A stretch of DNA of 64,000 bases from Granulicella aggregans (lineage in GTDB: Bacteria > Acidobacteriota > Terriglobia > Terriglobales > Acidobacteriaceae): assembly GCF_025685565.1 (NCBI RefSeq), contig NZ_JAGSYE010000003.1, positions 310,001 through 374,000 of the forward strand. Reading direction: 5' to 3'. Under the pieces are notes generated by a model, which worked only from the letters and a program-made list of their open reading frames with translations, was not told where the DNA came from and did not search any database. Shown here piece by piece: positions 18,182 through 28,309 of the stretch; the first letter of the stretch is position 1; each line of letters starts with the position of its first letter. The position numbers and the translations under genes were made by a program.

Positions 18182-19744
18182 ATGGCCACACCCTCCGAGA
18201 AACTAGCGCAGTCCTTGGAGGCTCTTGCCAAGCTCCAGAAGTCAGACGGTGGCGCAGCCATTCGTGCAAGGGATCTGTCTCGCACACACAGGGAGCGGCT
18301 GCTCGCTCAAGGCTTTCTCCAACCGGTTCTAAAGGGCTGGCTCATCCCGAGCCGCCCGGACGATGCAACGGGTGAGAGCACGGCCTGGTACGCCTCCTAC
18401 TGGCAGTTCTGCGCGGTCTACCTCAGAGAGCGTTTCGGAACGCAATGGTGCCTCTCCCCGGAACAATCCCTGTCGCTCCATGCCGGCAGTTGGACAGTGC
18501 CTCGCCAACTGATGGTGAGGGCGCCCAAAGCCCGGAATGCCGTCACCAAGCTCCCGTATGGCACTTCCCTCCTCGATCTTCGCTCTTCCCTGCCCGTAGC
18601 CGCTGATCGGCAGGTTGTGGACGGCCTGCAGGTCTTCTCGCCGGAGTCCGCCCTCGTCGAATGCTCTCCCAATTTCTTCTCCCACAACTCGACTGACGTT
18701 CGCGCTGTTCTATTGATGATCCGCGATGCCTCCGGGCTTCTGGCCCGACTGCTGGCAGGAGGACACACCATCATTGCGGGGCGTCTGGCCGGAGCCTTTC
18801 GCAACATCGGGCGCGATCGCATCGCGGATGACATTGTGAAGACGATGACTGCTGCCGGTTATGCAGTTCGGGAAGCCGACCCATTCACCGATAGGCCGAA
18901 TCTCGTTCTCCGCACCCGTGAAACATCCCCGTATGTAAACCGAATACGGCTGCTTTGGCAAAAGATGCGAGAGCCGATTATTGAGCGGTTCCCAAAAGCG
19001 CCGGGGACGCCGCGCAATATCGCGGCCTACTTGAAGCGCGTGAACGAAACCTATGTCACCGACGCTTACCACTCGCTGTCCATCGAAGGATACCGCGTCA
19101 CGGCAGACTTGATTGAGCGAGTCCGCGCTGGCTCATGGAATCCTGAGACGAATGAAGGCGACCGGGAGCAGCGAAACGCGATGGCAGCGCGTGGCTACTG
19201 GTTGGCGTTCCAGTCCGTGCGGGACGGCGTTGGGCGAGTTCTGCGTGGCGACAATCCGGGGCAGGTTGCGGATGAAGAGCACGGTGACTGGTATCGGGAA
19301 CTTTTCGCGCCCAGCGTTGCATCTGGCATCTTGAAACCCATGGACCTTGCCGGGTATCGCAACAGCCAAGTCTACATTCGGAAGTCCATGCACGTCCCAC
19401 TCAACCGCGATGCGGTGCGGGACGCGATGCCAGCGTTCTTCGATCTCCTCCGCGAAGAAGCGCACCCGGCGGTGCGCGTCGTGCTGGGGCATTTTCTCTT
19501 CGTCTACATTCATCCGTACATGGACGGAAACGGACGCGTCGGTCGTTTCATGATGAACGTGATGCTGGCATCTGGTGGATACCCTTGGACGGTGATACCA
19601 GTTGGGGATCGCAACGCATACATGAGCGCCCTGGAACGTGCGAGTGTCGGTGAAGACATTATTCCCTTCGCCGACTTCATTGCGGGCCTCGTGCGCAAGG
19701 GGCTCGCGGGAGAGCCCTTGCCGGCTGTGCCGAAGTCTTCCTGA
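18182..19744 (+). CDS. Fic family protein with AbiEi-like N-terminal domain
   Basis: Fic enzymes move AMP or related groups from nucleotides to protein side chains. The core motif HPYMDGNGRVGR (H444 onwards) fits HxFx(D/E)GNGRxxR, with Tyr in the third position. An inhibitory helix motif S298-LSI-E302-G303 matches [S/T]xxxE[G/N] and lies N-terminal to the core, so this is a self-inhibited class II-like Fic. The first 150 residues look like an AbiEi-type antitoxin winged helix (RERLLAQGFLQPVLKGWLIPSRP), which would bind DNA. No separate antitoxin gene follows. The end of the gene lies in a 63-bp direct repeat also found at 38628-38690. Confidence 0.9.
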   Translation: MATPSEKLAQSLEALAKLQKSDGGAAIRARDLSRTHRERLLAQGFLQPVLKGWLIPSRPDDATGESTAWYASYWQFCAVYLRERFGTQWCLSPEQSLSLHAGSWTVPRQLMVRAPKARNAVTKLPYGTSLLDLRSSLPVAADRQVVDGLQVFSPESALVECSPNFFSHNSTDVRAVLLMIRDASGLLARLLAGGHTIIAGRLAGAFRNIGRDRIADDIVKTMTAAGYAVREADPFTDRPNLVLRTRETSPYVNRIRLLWQKMREPIIERFPKAPGTPRNIAAYLKRVNETYVTDAYHSLSIEGYRVTADLIERVRAGSWNPETNEGDREQRNAMAARGYWLAFQSVRDGVGRVLRGDNPGQVADEEHGDWYRELFAPSVASGILKPMDLAGYRNSQVYIRKSMHVPLNRDAVRDAMPAFFDLLREEAHPAVRVVLGHFLFVYIHPYMDGNGRVGRFMMNVMLASGGYPWTVIPVGDRNAYMSALERASVGEDIIPFADFIAGLVRKGLAGEPLPAVPKSS

Positions 19745-19768
19745 TGGCTGACCCCGCGCAACCGGACG
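19706..19768 (+). repeat. 63-bp direct repeat, left copy (fic end plus ssb-like tail)
   Basis: It matches 38628-38690 at 58 of 63 positions by my count. It covers the last 12 codons of fic, its stop, and bases that on the minus strand read RPVARG, the end of the SSB protein at 38670-38972. Confidence 0.85.
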
Positions 19769-20107
19769 GTCGCTCTGTCACTATAGTTCCATTATTGAAT
19801 CATACTGACATACTCAGATCGCTCAGTGAGCGACTCGGCGATTTTGTATCATTCCAGATATGCTCAGGGAAACTACAAGCACTCCAAACACGTCCGCCCA
19901 CCAACGACCATGGGAGCGGGCTCAAGTAAGCTGAACCACACGCGCGTCGCCGAAACCCCTGTGCCTGATTCCGTAGCTTGCTGTGATACTCGAATCTGGA
20001 GAGGAAGGTTAGCGGACGCCTTCGGACGGCGGGGAGAGGTCTTTTTCAACTACAAGATCGGTATGCACGCCAGCATATGGCAAATGCGTCGCTTGCCTAG
20101 ACAGCCA
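19769..20107. other. Intergenic region without a clear gene
   Basis: The only structure seen is a 15-base palindrome TCGCTCA-G-TGAGCGA (19819-19833). It separates fic from the convergent regulator gene and contains the left break point next to the 63-bp repeat. Confidence 0.4.
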
Positions 20108-22141
20108 TCATTGGGGGAACCCATTTAAGCCAAACTGATTGAGCAGCGCGATAAACTCCGAATTTTGATGCAATGGCTTGTAGGCCGGATTCGCGGCGAT
20201 CTGTAGCGCTTCCGTGGAGTGGCTTTCGAGCAGGCCTTTCAGCTCGGTCATCGTGTCCTTCCAGTCGCCAGCGTAGGCGTGCCACTCTGCGGGGACGAAG
20301 TCGTACTCCTCGTAGCTTATGCCTTTGCGTGTCGCGATGGCATGCAGCCGGACACGAGCGTACGCCACCACCCCGCCGCGATGGAACGCCTCCGCGCCTT
20401 CTTCTTCCAGGTTTGCGCGCTCGGGATTGTTGCCCAGCAGCGCGGCGCGGTGCCACTCTTCGATCGCCGCGGCGTACCTTCCCGAGGCCCAGAGGTTGTA
20501 GGCGTTCTGTTCGTGTGCAAGTGGCCAATCGGGCATCTTGCGTAGCAGAATCTCAGCCGCGCGGTCTGCGCGGTCGAACTGCCGTGCAGTGTCCGCAATG
20601 TAGATCTCGGTCATATACGGCGGTGCCCAGTCCGGATCGGCAGCGTGCGCCTGGTCGATTTGCTGCAGGGCAAGGTCGTATTTGCCTTCGGTGCAATCCA
20701 GAATCGAGAGCCACTGGTGGTTGGCCGCGTGAAAGGGGTCGAGTTCGGTTGCCTGGAGCAGTTGTTCGTCCGCTTCACGGAAGTTCCAGTCCTTGTTCAA
20801 GGCGACTTCGCCAAGCATGGCGTGGGCCTCGGAGAGCGAACGGTCAAGCGCCACAGCCTGTGTCGCGTAGCTGCGGGACTTTTCCAGATTGTCATTCCGA
20901 TCCGCCGCGCCATGCTGGGAGAGGACGAAATAGGCGCTGGATAGGCCTGCATCGGCTTGTGCGTAGTTCGGTTCCATCCGCAGCGCATCCTTGAAGTTCT
21001 GGATCGCCAGTTGGATATCGCCGTCGGTCCATCGCGCCAGGTAGGACCTGCCTCGCAGATAGGCCTCATAGGCTTTGGGCGAGACCGGTTTCGCCAGTGT
21101 CAGCGCGTCCGCCCGTTGCGGCGTGTTCAGCCGCTGGAAGATGTCGCGGTCGATGCGATCACGCACAGAGGCGAGCTGGTCCTTTGAGCATACGTACTGG
21201 AGCGAGAACAGGTGTACGCCGTCGCTGCTGCGCACCAGCTCCAGATGCAGCTGGACCTGATCTCCGGCGAGCGTGAACCTGCCGAAGAGGATGGTGGAGA
21301 TGTTGAGTCGCTGGGCGCGGGCCTGAATCTGGGATTCATCGGCCATAGCGGGTGGGGCGAGGTCGTCGAAGGAGTGGGCCGCGCGGATCTCGATGGCGGG
21401 GATCTGCGAGAGGGAGTCGGCGAGGTCGAAGCGGAAGCTCTCCGCAAGATAGCCCGCGCCGTCTCCCGAGACCGCGAAGGGAACGATGCCGAGCGACATG
21501 GGCCGCGCCGCGATCGATCGTTGCGAGTAGTACTGTCGGACGCCAAGCACGGCGGCGAGAACGGCGACTGCGGACAGGGCCAAGGCGGGCCAACGATATC
21601 GCCTAAAGAACGACCACTTTGAGGGCATCGGGACGGCGGCCGGGGTCTTCCAGGGGAGCTCTATCGCCGAAGAGGCGGACAGAGGCTGCTCCGTAGCCGC
21701 CTGGGGAGGGACTGTGTCGAGGGAAAGAACAGGGTGAAGGCCGGAGGTGGAGCGCTCCGGCTCCGGCGCAACAGCTTGTTGGATGGAGGGTGAGTTTGGC
21801 GCGGGGAGCGGGTGGAACTCCGCCTTGAACCGGTAACCACGCTTGGGGATGGTCTCAATATAGTTGGCCGACTTTGCGGACCGATCACGCAGTACGGCCC
21901 GCAGCTTGCAGACGGCGCGATTGATGGAGTGATCGAAGTCTACGACCTCGCCAGCGGGCCAGAGCTGACGGCGAAGGTCCTCGCGAGCGACCATGTCTCC
22001 GCCGCTTTCGATGAGGATGGTCAGCAGCCGGGCGGCCTGATCGGGAATGCGGAGGGGCCGTCCGTTACGGCGCAGCTCTCCCGTGCGGCAGTCGAAGACA
22101 AAGATCGAAAACGCGAAGACCGAGCCCGATTTGCCTTTCAT
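20108..22141 (-). CDS. Winged-helix (OmpR/CadC-type) membrane regulator with TPR repeats
   Basis: The protein has 677 residues. The N-terminal DNA-binding domain (about 10-110) has VFDCRTGELRRNGRPLRI, AARLLTILIESGGDMV and the wing YIETIPKRGYRF. A Pro/Ser-rich linker leads to one membrane segment (about 182-203, WPALALSAVAVLAAVLG). A TolB-like or adenylate-cyclase-type region (LGIVPFAVSGDGAGYLAESF) follows outside the membrane, and then at least four TPR-like repeats (AYEAYLRGRSYLARW, AHAMLGEVALNKDW, AHEQNAYNLWASGRY). One-component regulators of this form are abundant in Acidobacteria. It is divergent from the protease gene at 22361 and may control it; this is inferred from position only. Confidence 0.9.
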   Translation of the reverse strand: MKGKSGSVFAFSIFVFDCRTGELRRNGRPLRIPDQAARLLTILIESGGDMVAREDLRRQLWPAGEVVDFDHSINRAVCKLRAVLRDRSAKSANYIETIPKRGYRFKAEFHPLPAPNSPSIQQAVAPEPERSTSGLHPVLSLDTVPPQAATEQPLSASSAIELPWKTPAAVPMPSKWSFFRRYRWPALALSAVAVLAAVLGVRQYYSQRSIAARPMSLGIVPFAVSGDGAGYLAESFRFDLADSLSQIPAIEIRAAHSFDDLAPPAMADESQIQARAQRLNISTILFGRFTLAGDQVQLHLELVRSSDGVHLFSLQYVCSKDQLASVRDRIDRDIFQRLNTPQRADALTLAKPVSPKAYEAYLRGRSYLARWTDGDIQLAIQNFKDALRMEPNYAQADAGLSSAYFVLSQHGAADRNDNLEKSRSYATQAVALDRSLSEAHAMLGEVALNKDWNFREADEQLLQATELDPFHAANHQWLSILDCTEGKYDLALQQIDQAHAADPDWAPPYMTEIYIADTARQFDRADRAAEILLRKMPDWPLAHEQNAYNLWASGRYAAAIEEWHRAALLGNNPERANLEEEGAEAFHRGGVVAYARVRLHAIATRKGISYEEYDFVPAEWHAYAGDWKDTMTELKGLLESHSTEALQIAANPAYKPLHQNSEFIALLNQFGLNGFPQ

Positions 22142-22360
22142 ACGCCATTCTAGGCAGCGGATTTCATGGAAGTAAAGCGGGAAATGGTAATTGAGAAGCC
22201 ATAACTTTAGACGGCCCCTTATTTTTCGGAGCCGTTAACTCCTTGATTTGAGGATGCTTGCGCGGAGATAAAAAACGAATAAAACGAGGCGCGGGCACAC
22301 ATTGCATCGCAGGCGGCGCACCTGTAGGGTAACGAGACCGGAAACTCTTTCCTTCTACCC
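22142..22360. promoter_or_regulatory. Divergent promoter region
   Basis: The 219 bases between the regulator and the protease gene must hold both promoters. The part near 22190-22290 is AT-rich (TTATTTTTCGG, GATAAAAAACGAATAAAACG). I see no clear operator repeat. Confidence 0.45.
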
Positions 22361-25300
22361 ATGCACCCGAACAGGAGCGCAACCTTGCCTTTTTCATCCT
22401 CTCTCCGCCTGTCCTTCAAGTCGTTTCGGATCGTCACGCTTGTACTGTCGCTGGTCTCGGTCGTCGCGTTGGGGCAGACGCCCGCGGCTACGCCGAACCG
22501 GCTGGCGGCCACCTTCGACGAGACGCCGCAGAGCGTTCTGAAGGGGAGTGTGCCGCCACAGGCCAGAACGCAGAATGACCAGGGAGAGGTGAAGGCGGAC
22601 CTTTCGATGAACCGGATGCTGCTTCTGCTGAAGCGGAGCGATGCGCAGGAGAGCGCTTTGAAGGCGACCATCGAGCAGATGCACGATCCGAAGTCGCCGC
22701 AGTTCCATAAATGGCTGACGCCGGCGCAGTTTGGCGCGCAGTATGGCCCGTCGGATGCGGACATCGCGGTGGTCGTCGGATGGCTGAAGGGGCACGGGTT
22801 CCAGGTGGCCGGTGTCGCGCAGGGTAAGGGAAGCATCGAGTTCTCCGGTACCGTCGGCCAGGTGAACAGCACCTTCCATACGGCAATGCACAGCTACACG
22901 GTGAAGGGCAAGCAGTATGTCGCGAACGCCACGAATCCCAGCATCCCGCAGGCGCTGACGCCGGTCGTGCGCGGCATCCTGTCCCTGAACAACTTCGTGA
23001 AGACGCCGCACACGATCCTCATGGGTAAGCGGGAGATCGTCCGCGACGTGAATGGCAATGTCTCCATCAAGCCGGACGCTTCGTTGTCGAACGGCCAGAA
23101 TGCGGTGGGTCCAGGGGACCTCTGGAACATCTACAACTCCACCCCACTGATCACCGCGACCACGAACAAGATCGACGGCACGGGGCAGACGATCGCCATT
23201 GTCGGACGCAGCGATGTCTCGACGGACGACATCTCAGGCTTCCGCAGTCTCCTGCTGCCAGCGCCCTACAAGTCGACACTGCCGCTGACGCAGATCGTCA
23301 ACGGCCCTGACCCCGGCATCAACGGCGACGACGCACTCGAGCAGGCGCTCGACGTGGAGTACGCCGGTAGCATGGCACCGGCGGCCCAGATCGATCTGGT
23401 CGTATCCGGAAGCACGAACACCACCGACGGCGTCGACCTCTCCGTCGAGTACATCGTCGACAACAACCTCGCACCTGTGATGAGCACCAGCTATGGGAAT
23501 TGTGAGGCGGGCATGGGCGTTGCGGAGAACCAGTTCTACAACCAGATTTGGGAGCAGGCGGCCGCGCAGGGGATCACCTCCATGGTGTCCTCCGGCGACA
23601 ACGGATCGGCGGGATGCGATCTGGTGGGGCCCAGCGGAAACAACCTCGCGCCGTATGTGGCCGACGAGGGCCTGGAGGTCAGCGGCCTTGCGTCGACACC
23701 CTATAACGTGGCCGTAGGCGGCAGTGAGTTCAGCTCGGATTCCTCCACCTACTGGAGCGCGACGCCTCTCACGGCTCCTACCACCACCACCACGGCGCTG
23801 GGGTACATCCCGGAGACGGTCTGGAACGAGAGCTGCTCTCCTCTGGTGTGCGGCAACGCGAACGCGGACATCGCGGCTGGCTCCGGAGGGAAGAGCGGAT
23901 GCATCAACCCCACCCTGGACGCGGCCGGGAACATCACCGCCTGCTCCGGCGGATACGCGGAGCCGGATTGGCAGGCGGGGATCTACGGCCTGCCGTCGGA
24001 CGGCGCGCGGCATCTGCCGGACGTTTCGCTCAATGCAGCGGGCCACGACGGGTACATCGTCTGCTTCGGAGGGAGCTGCGACAACGGCGGGGTGTATATC
24101 GTGGGTGGAACCTCGGCGTCGTCGCCCTCGTTTGCCGGAGCGATGGCGCTGGTGAACCAGAGCACGGGATCGCGCCAGGGACAGGCGAACTATACGCTGT
24201 ACCGGCTTGCCGCAACGGAGTACGGATCGGCCAGCGCGCCCAACACCGCGACTCTCTCCTCCTGCAATGCGAGCAACGGCAACACCACTGCCGCGTCCTG
24301 CATCTTCCATGACGTGACGGCGGGCACCAACGCGGTCCCCTGCGATGGCGGAACGCTGAACTGCTCCTCGACCACGGCCGGGCAGTACGGTGTGCTGTCG
24401 GGATACGCCGCTGGCACGGGTTATGACAACGCGAGCGGCCTGGGCTCTGTGAACATCGCCAACCTGGTGGCCCACTGGAACGATACGACGCTGACCGCCA
24501 CCACCACAGCGCTGACGCTGGGAGCGACGACTTCGACCTTCGGACAACCGGTAAACCTCGCCGTCACCGTAGCGCCGACGAGCGGCAGCGGCACGCCGAC
24601 CGGTTCGGTCGCGCTGATTACCGATGCGGCAACGGCCAGCGGGGCCGGCGCGGTCACGCTGACGAACGGCGCCTTCAACGGCACCATCAGCTCGCTTCCG
24701 GGAGGAAGCTACCATGTGTCGGCTCACTATGCGGGCGACACGGCCTTCTCCCCCAGCTCCTCGGGCTCCGCCGCCGTGACCGTGAGCCCGGCAGCGAGTT
24801 CCACGAAGCTCAGCTTTTCGGCGTCCGACTCCGTGACGGGAGCGGTGTTCGCCGGCTCCATTCCGTACGGCAGCGTCGTGAACGCGGCGGCAACCGTGAC
24901 GGGTGTCTCCGGACAGACGGCTCCCAGCGGCAACGTCGCGTTCAACAATATCTCGTCCAACAACGGATCGACCCTGCTCGCTACCAAGATCTCCGACGCT
25001 ACGGGCGGTGCCAACTACAGCAGCTCGGGCTACGCGATCGGAACCTACACCTGGACGGCGAGCTTCGCCGGCAATGGGAACTACAACGCGTCTGTGAGTC
25101 CGGCCGCGGCCTTTACCGTGACGCCGGCGGCCACCACCCTTCGCCTGCTTTCGACCACGACGTTCGTGATCGGCACACAGAGCGCGACCCTGACCGCGAT
25201 CGTTCTCGACGACAGCTTCCTGGCGAACCCGACCGGAAGCATCACGTTCAAGGTGAACGGCAAGACGCTGGGCACGGCCACGCTGGCGGCTTACAGCGAT

Positions 25301-28219
25301 CCCGCGACGGGCACCTCCGAGGCTGAAGCGACGATCGCGCTTCCCGCCACTGCGCTTGCGGCCGGGGCCAACAGCATTACCGCAACCTACACTGCGGACA
25401 GCAACTATGCCGCGTCGACTTCGGCGGCGGTCTCCATTGGCTACAGCGCCACGGCGGTGACCAATGCGATCACGCTGGCGGCATCTTCGTCTACGCTAAC
25501 GGTCGGCGAGCCTGTGACCCTCACGGCGACGGTGACGACGGGCGGCATTCCCTCCAGCGCTGGCACGGTGACCTTCTTCGACGGCGCGGTTCCGCTGGCG
25601 ACGGTACAGGTAGTCGGCAGCACCCCGGCAAAGGGCTTCACTACCGGCACGGCCGTGCTAAAGACGATTCTAGGACCTGGCACGCACAGCATCAAGACGA
25701 GCTATGGCGGCATTCTCGCCGCGCCGGCGGCGGTCGCGTCAAGCGCCGTCTCGGTCACCGTGACCGGTGCCACGGCGTCGACGACAGTGCTGACGGCAAC
25801 ACCCAATGCGACCAATGCCACCAACTATGACCTGACCGCGACGGAGATCGGCCACGGTCTGCTCGCCCCGTCCGGCTCGGTAGACTTCGCCGAGACGACC
25901 GTGGCGGACGACTTCGGCACTCTTTCCATCGACCCCTCGTCCGCGGTGCATAAGCTGTTGCCACTGGCCCCCGCGGCGGCAGGACAGGGCCTCAACGCAT
26001 ACGCTTCGGTGTTGATCGACTTGAACGGCGACGGCATTCTGGACATCGCCTCGGTCGACGCCAACGCGAGCCGTCTCCTGATCAACCTCGGCAATGGCGA
26101 CGGCACCTTCCAGGGAGCGACCTCGTACCCAGTCAGCGCCGGTGCCCAATTCACCGATGCGATCACCACGGGCGACTTCAACGGCGACGGCATCGTCGAC
26201 ATCGCCACCACCAGCCAGTACAACGGCAGCTTCAGCGGTGGCCAGATCGATATCTTCCTCGGCAACGGGGACGGCACGTTCCAGCCTTCGATCGGCAGCG
26301 CCGTTCCGGGCTTCTCGATAAACACCGCGGTCGCCGACTTCAACCGCGATGGCATCCTCGATGTTGCCGCCGTGCAGTACTACCCGATGCAGGTGAGCGT
26401 GGCGTTCGGCAACGGCGACGGGACCTTTGCGAGCTACGCCAACTACCCCGCCCTCTACAACGACTTCTCGGCTTACTTCATCGCGAGCGGCGACTTCAAC
26501 GGCGACGGCGCGCCGGACCTGGTAGAGGTGAACCAGGCCGACCAGTCCGCCGAGGTCTTCATGAACGACGGGGCGGGCAACTTCCAACCGGGAGTGAACC
26601 TCACCACGGATCTCGGCCCACAATCCGTCGTGGTCGCCGACCTGAACCATGACGGCAAGGCGGATGTCATCACGTCGAACTACGGCGCGGGCACGCTTGG
26701 CGTCTTTCTCGGGAACGGCGATGGCACTTTCGCCAACCAGGTCAGTTACCCGCTCCAGGGCGTGGCCAATGCGCTCACCATCGGAGACGTGAACGGCGAC
26801 GGGAAGCTGGATATCGCCGCCGCCTACTATATCAACAACATCAAAGCGAACGCGGCCGCGGTCGGCATCCTCAACGGCAACGGCGACGGCACATTCGGCA
26901 CGGAGACGGACTACCTTACCGGTCAGGCCCATTCGCTGTGGGTGGCTCTCGGCGACGTGAACGGGGACGGGACTGTGGATGTGCTGAGCTCGAACGGCAG
27001 CGCCAGCGACCCAACCTCGCAGATCTTCACCACGCTGCTCGGCGTGACGCAGGCCACGGTGGTCCAGAAGAACGTGGCCATCGCCGGTCCCGCCAACTCG
27101 CAGCAGGAGGTTGTGGCGACGTACAGCGCCGATCCGGCGTATAACGCCTCTTCCTCGGCGGGTGTCTTCGTCAAGGGCTCGGGCACGAAGTCGACGCCCG
27201 CGATCTCCTGGAGACCGACTGCGGCTTGGGGTGTTGGAGTCGCCCTGGGCAGCAACGTCCTGAACGCAGTCACAACCGACAACATCCCCGGGAGCTTCGC
27301 CTATACCGCGCAACTCGGAACCGGCGCAGCCTTCACGGTCACTGCCGTCAGCACCATCACCGTACCTGGAACCTATACCTTCATGACGACTTTCACGCCC
27401 ACGGACACCTCGAGTTACACCACCGCCACGGCATCGCAATCGGTAAGCATCGTACCGGCGGACTTCGCCCTCCAGGCCAGCGTCCCTTCACTCACCATCG
27501 TGGCCGGCAAGTCGGGTACCTTCACCGTCTCCGCGGCCTCTCTGTACGGCTTCAGCGGACAGACCACCCTCACGAGCGGAGCGTTGCCTGGCGGCTTTGC
27601 CTTCGCGGCGTCTCCCTCTTCGGTTGCGGCTGGAGGAACCTCCACCATCACTATCCAGACCACTGGCATCAACGCGCAGGCCAGCCTCGAGGCACGGCCG
27701 AGCCTGCATGGAGGTATTGGGGCCGGCGTGGCGTTCGCGGGCCTCCTTGCGATGCCGCTGCTGGTTCGCCGCCGCAGGCTCCTTGCCGGAAGGCTGCTCA
27801 TGCTTCTGGTGGGCGTCGCCCTTGTGCTCAACGCGACCGGTTGCGGCGAAGGCTATGCGACCAACTCGAACCTCGCCCTTACGACCTCGGCGGCAAAGGC
27901 GGCGAGCCAGTCCACCGTCACCCTCACGGCCACGCTCTCGGGCGGCCACTCCAATGTTGGTGGAACCGTGACCTTCTACAACGGCGATACCATCCTTGGA
28001 AGCCCGGTACCGGTGAACGGCAACACCGCCACGTTGCAGATCGCGACCCTTCCCGTCGGCCTGGACAGCCTGACGGCAACCTACTCCGGAGACCGTCACA
28101 ACGCCGGGGCCAACTCATCGGCCGTGCCGCAACTGATCACTGGACAGACGAGCATTGCCGTGGTGGGGACCTCCGGATCGATAAGCCACTCAACCAGCGT
28201 GCAGATCACGCTTCAGTAG
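22361..28219 (+). CDS. Secreted kumamolisin-like (S53) protease with Ig-like and FG-GAP repeats
   Basis: The 1952-residue exported protein starts with a signal segment (about 20-40). A pro-kumamolisin activation domain follows (about 50-190), then a sedolisin catalytic domain. Glu327 and Asp331 sit in ALEQALDVEYA, the oxyanion Asp lies in MVSSGDNGSAGC, and the nucleophile Ser585 is in GGTSASSPSFAG. Downstream are repeated bacterial Ig-like domains (TPTGSVALI, ATYTADSNYAAS). From about 1210 to 1560 there are FG-GAP/VCBS-type units (GDFNGDGIVDIATT, FLGNGDGTF). Another Ig-like block leads to a membrane segment with arginines (PLLVRRRRLLAG) and a further Ig-like tail. It probably degrades protein at acid pH outside the cell. 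Confidence 0.93.
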   Translation: MHPNRSATLPFSSSLRLSFKSFRIVTLVLSLVSVVALGQTPAATPNRLAATFDETPQSVLKGSVPPQARTQNDQGEVKADLSMNRMLLLLKRSDAQESALKATIEQMHDPKSPQFHKWLTPAQFGAQYGPSDADIAVVVGWLKGHGFQVAGVAQGKGSIEFSGTVGQVNSTFHTAMHSYTVKGKQYVANATNPSIPQALTPVVRGILSLNNFVKTPHTILMGKREIVRDVNGNVSIKPDASLSNGQNAVGPGDLWNIYNSTPLITATTNKIDGTGQTIAIVGRSDVSTDDISGFRSLLLPAPYKSTLPLTQIVNGPDPGINGDDALEQALDVEYAGSMAPAAQIDLVVSGSTNTTDGVDLSVEYIVDNNLAPVMSTSYGNCEAGMGVAENQFYNQIWEQAAAQGITSMVSSGDNGSAGCDLVGPSGNNLAPYVADEGLEVSGLASTPYNVAVGGSEFSSDSSTYWSATPLTAPTTTTTALGYIPETVWNESCSPLVCGNANADIAAGSGGKSGCINPTLDAAGNITACSGGYAEPDWQAGIYGLPSDGARHLPDVSLNAAGHDGYIVCFGGSCDNGGVYIVGGTSASSPSFAGAMALVNQSTGSRQGQANYTLYRLAATEYGSASAPNTATLSSCNASNGNTTAASCIFHDVTAGTNAVPCDGGTLNCSSTTAGQYGVLSGYAAGTGYDNASGLGSVNIANLVAHWNDTTLTATTTALTLGATTSTFGQPVNLAVTVAPTSGSGTPTGSVALITDAATASGAGAVTLTNGAFNGTISSLPGGSYHVSAHYAGDTAFSPSSSGSAAVTVSPAASSTKLSFSASDSVTGAVFAGSIPYGSVVNAAATVTGVSGQTAPSGNVAFNNISSNNGSTLLATKISDATGGANYSSSGYAIGTYTWTASFAGNGNYNASVSPAAAFTVTPAATTLRLLSTTTFVIGTQSATLTAIVLDDSFLANPTGSITFKVNGKTLGTATLAAYSDPATGTSEAEATIALPATALAAGANSITATYTADSNYAASTSAAVSIGYSATAVTNAITLAASSSTLTVGEPVTLTATVTTGGIPSSAGTVTFFDGAVPLATVQVVGSTPAKGFTTGTAVLKTILGPGTHSIKTSYGGILAAPAAVASSAVSVTVTGATASTTVLTATPNATNATNYDLTATEIGHGLLAPSGSVDFAETTVADDFGTLSIDPSSAVHKLLPLAPAAAGQGLNAYASVLIDLNGDGILDIASVDANASRLLINLGNGDGTFQGATSYPVSAGAQFTDAITTGDFNGDGIVDIATTSQYNGSFSGGQIDIFLGNGDGTFQPSIGSAVPGFSINTAVADFNRDGILDVAAVQYYPMQVSVAFGNGDGTFASYANYPALYNDFSAYFIASGDFNGDGAPDLVEVNQADQSAEVFMNDGAGNFQPGVNLTTDLGPQSVVVADLNHDGKADVITSNYGAGTLGVFLGNGDGTFANQVSYPLQGVANALTIGDVNGDGKLDIAAAYYINNIKANAAAVGILNGNGDGTFGTETDYLTGQAHSLWVALGDVNGDGTVDVLSSNGSASDPTSQIFTTLLGVTQATVVQKNVAIAGPANSQQEVVATYSADPAYNASSSAGVFVKGSGTKSTPAISWRPTAAWGVGVALGSNVLNAVTTDNIPGSFAYTAQLGTGAAFTVTAVSTITVPGTYTFMTTFTPTDTSSYTTATASQSVSIVPADFALQASVPSLTIVAGKSGTFTVSAASLYGFSGQTTLTSGALPGGFAFAASPSSVAAGGTSTITIQTTGINAQASLEARPSLHGGIGAGVAFAGLLAMPLLVRRRRLLAGRLLMLLVGVALVLNATGCGEGYATNSNLALTTSAAKAASQSTVTLTATLSGGHSNVGGTVTFYNGDTILGSPVPVNGNTATLQIATLPVGLDSLTATYSGDRHNAGANSSAVPQLITGQTSIAVVGTSGSISHSTSVQITLQ

Positions 28220-28309
28220 GTGGTTAGAGAATTCGTAATGGTGAACTGAGTTTGCCCCCGGAAAACGTCTCTTTTAGCGAGCTGTTGTAATCGCGAAGAG
28301 GAGACTTTG

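Noticed and set aside
25980..27010. Repeated GGCAACGGCGACGGC-like segments suggesting a CRISPR or satellite array
   Set aside because: They are in-frame codons of FG-GAP units (NGDGTF) with variable spacing, not direct repeats with spacers.
23234..27439. Long frames antisense to the kumamolisin-like gene (497 and 566 residues)
   Set aside because: They arise from GC-rich repeat coding; the sense product has catalytic residues and repeats.
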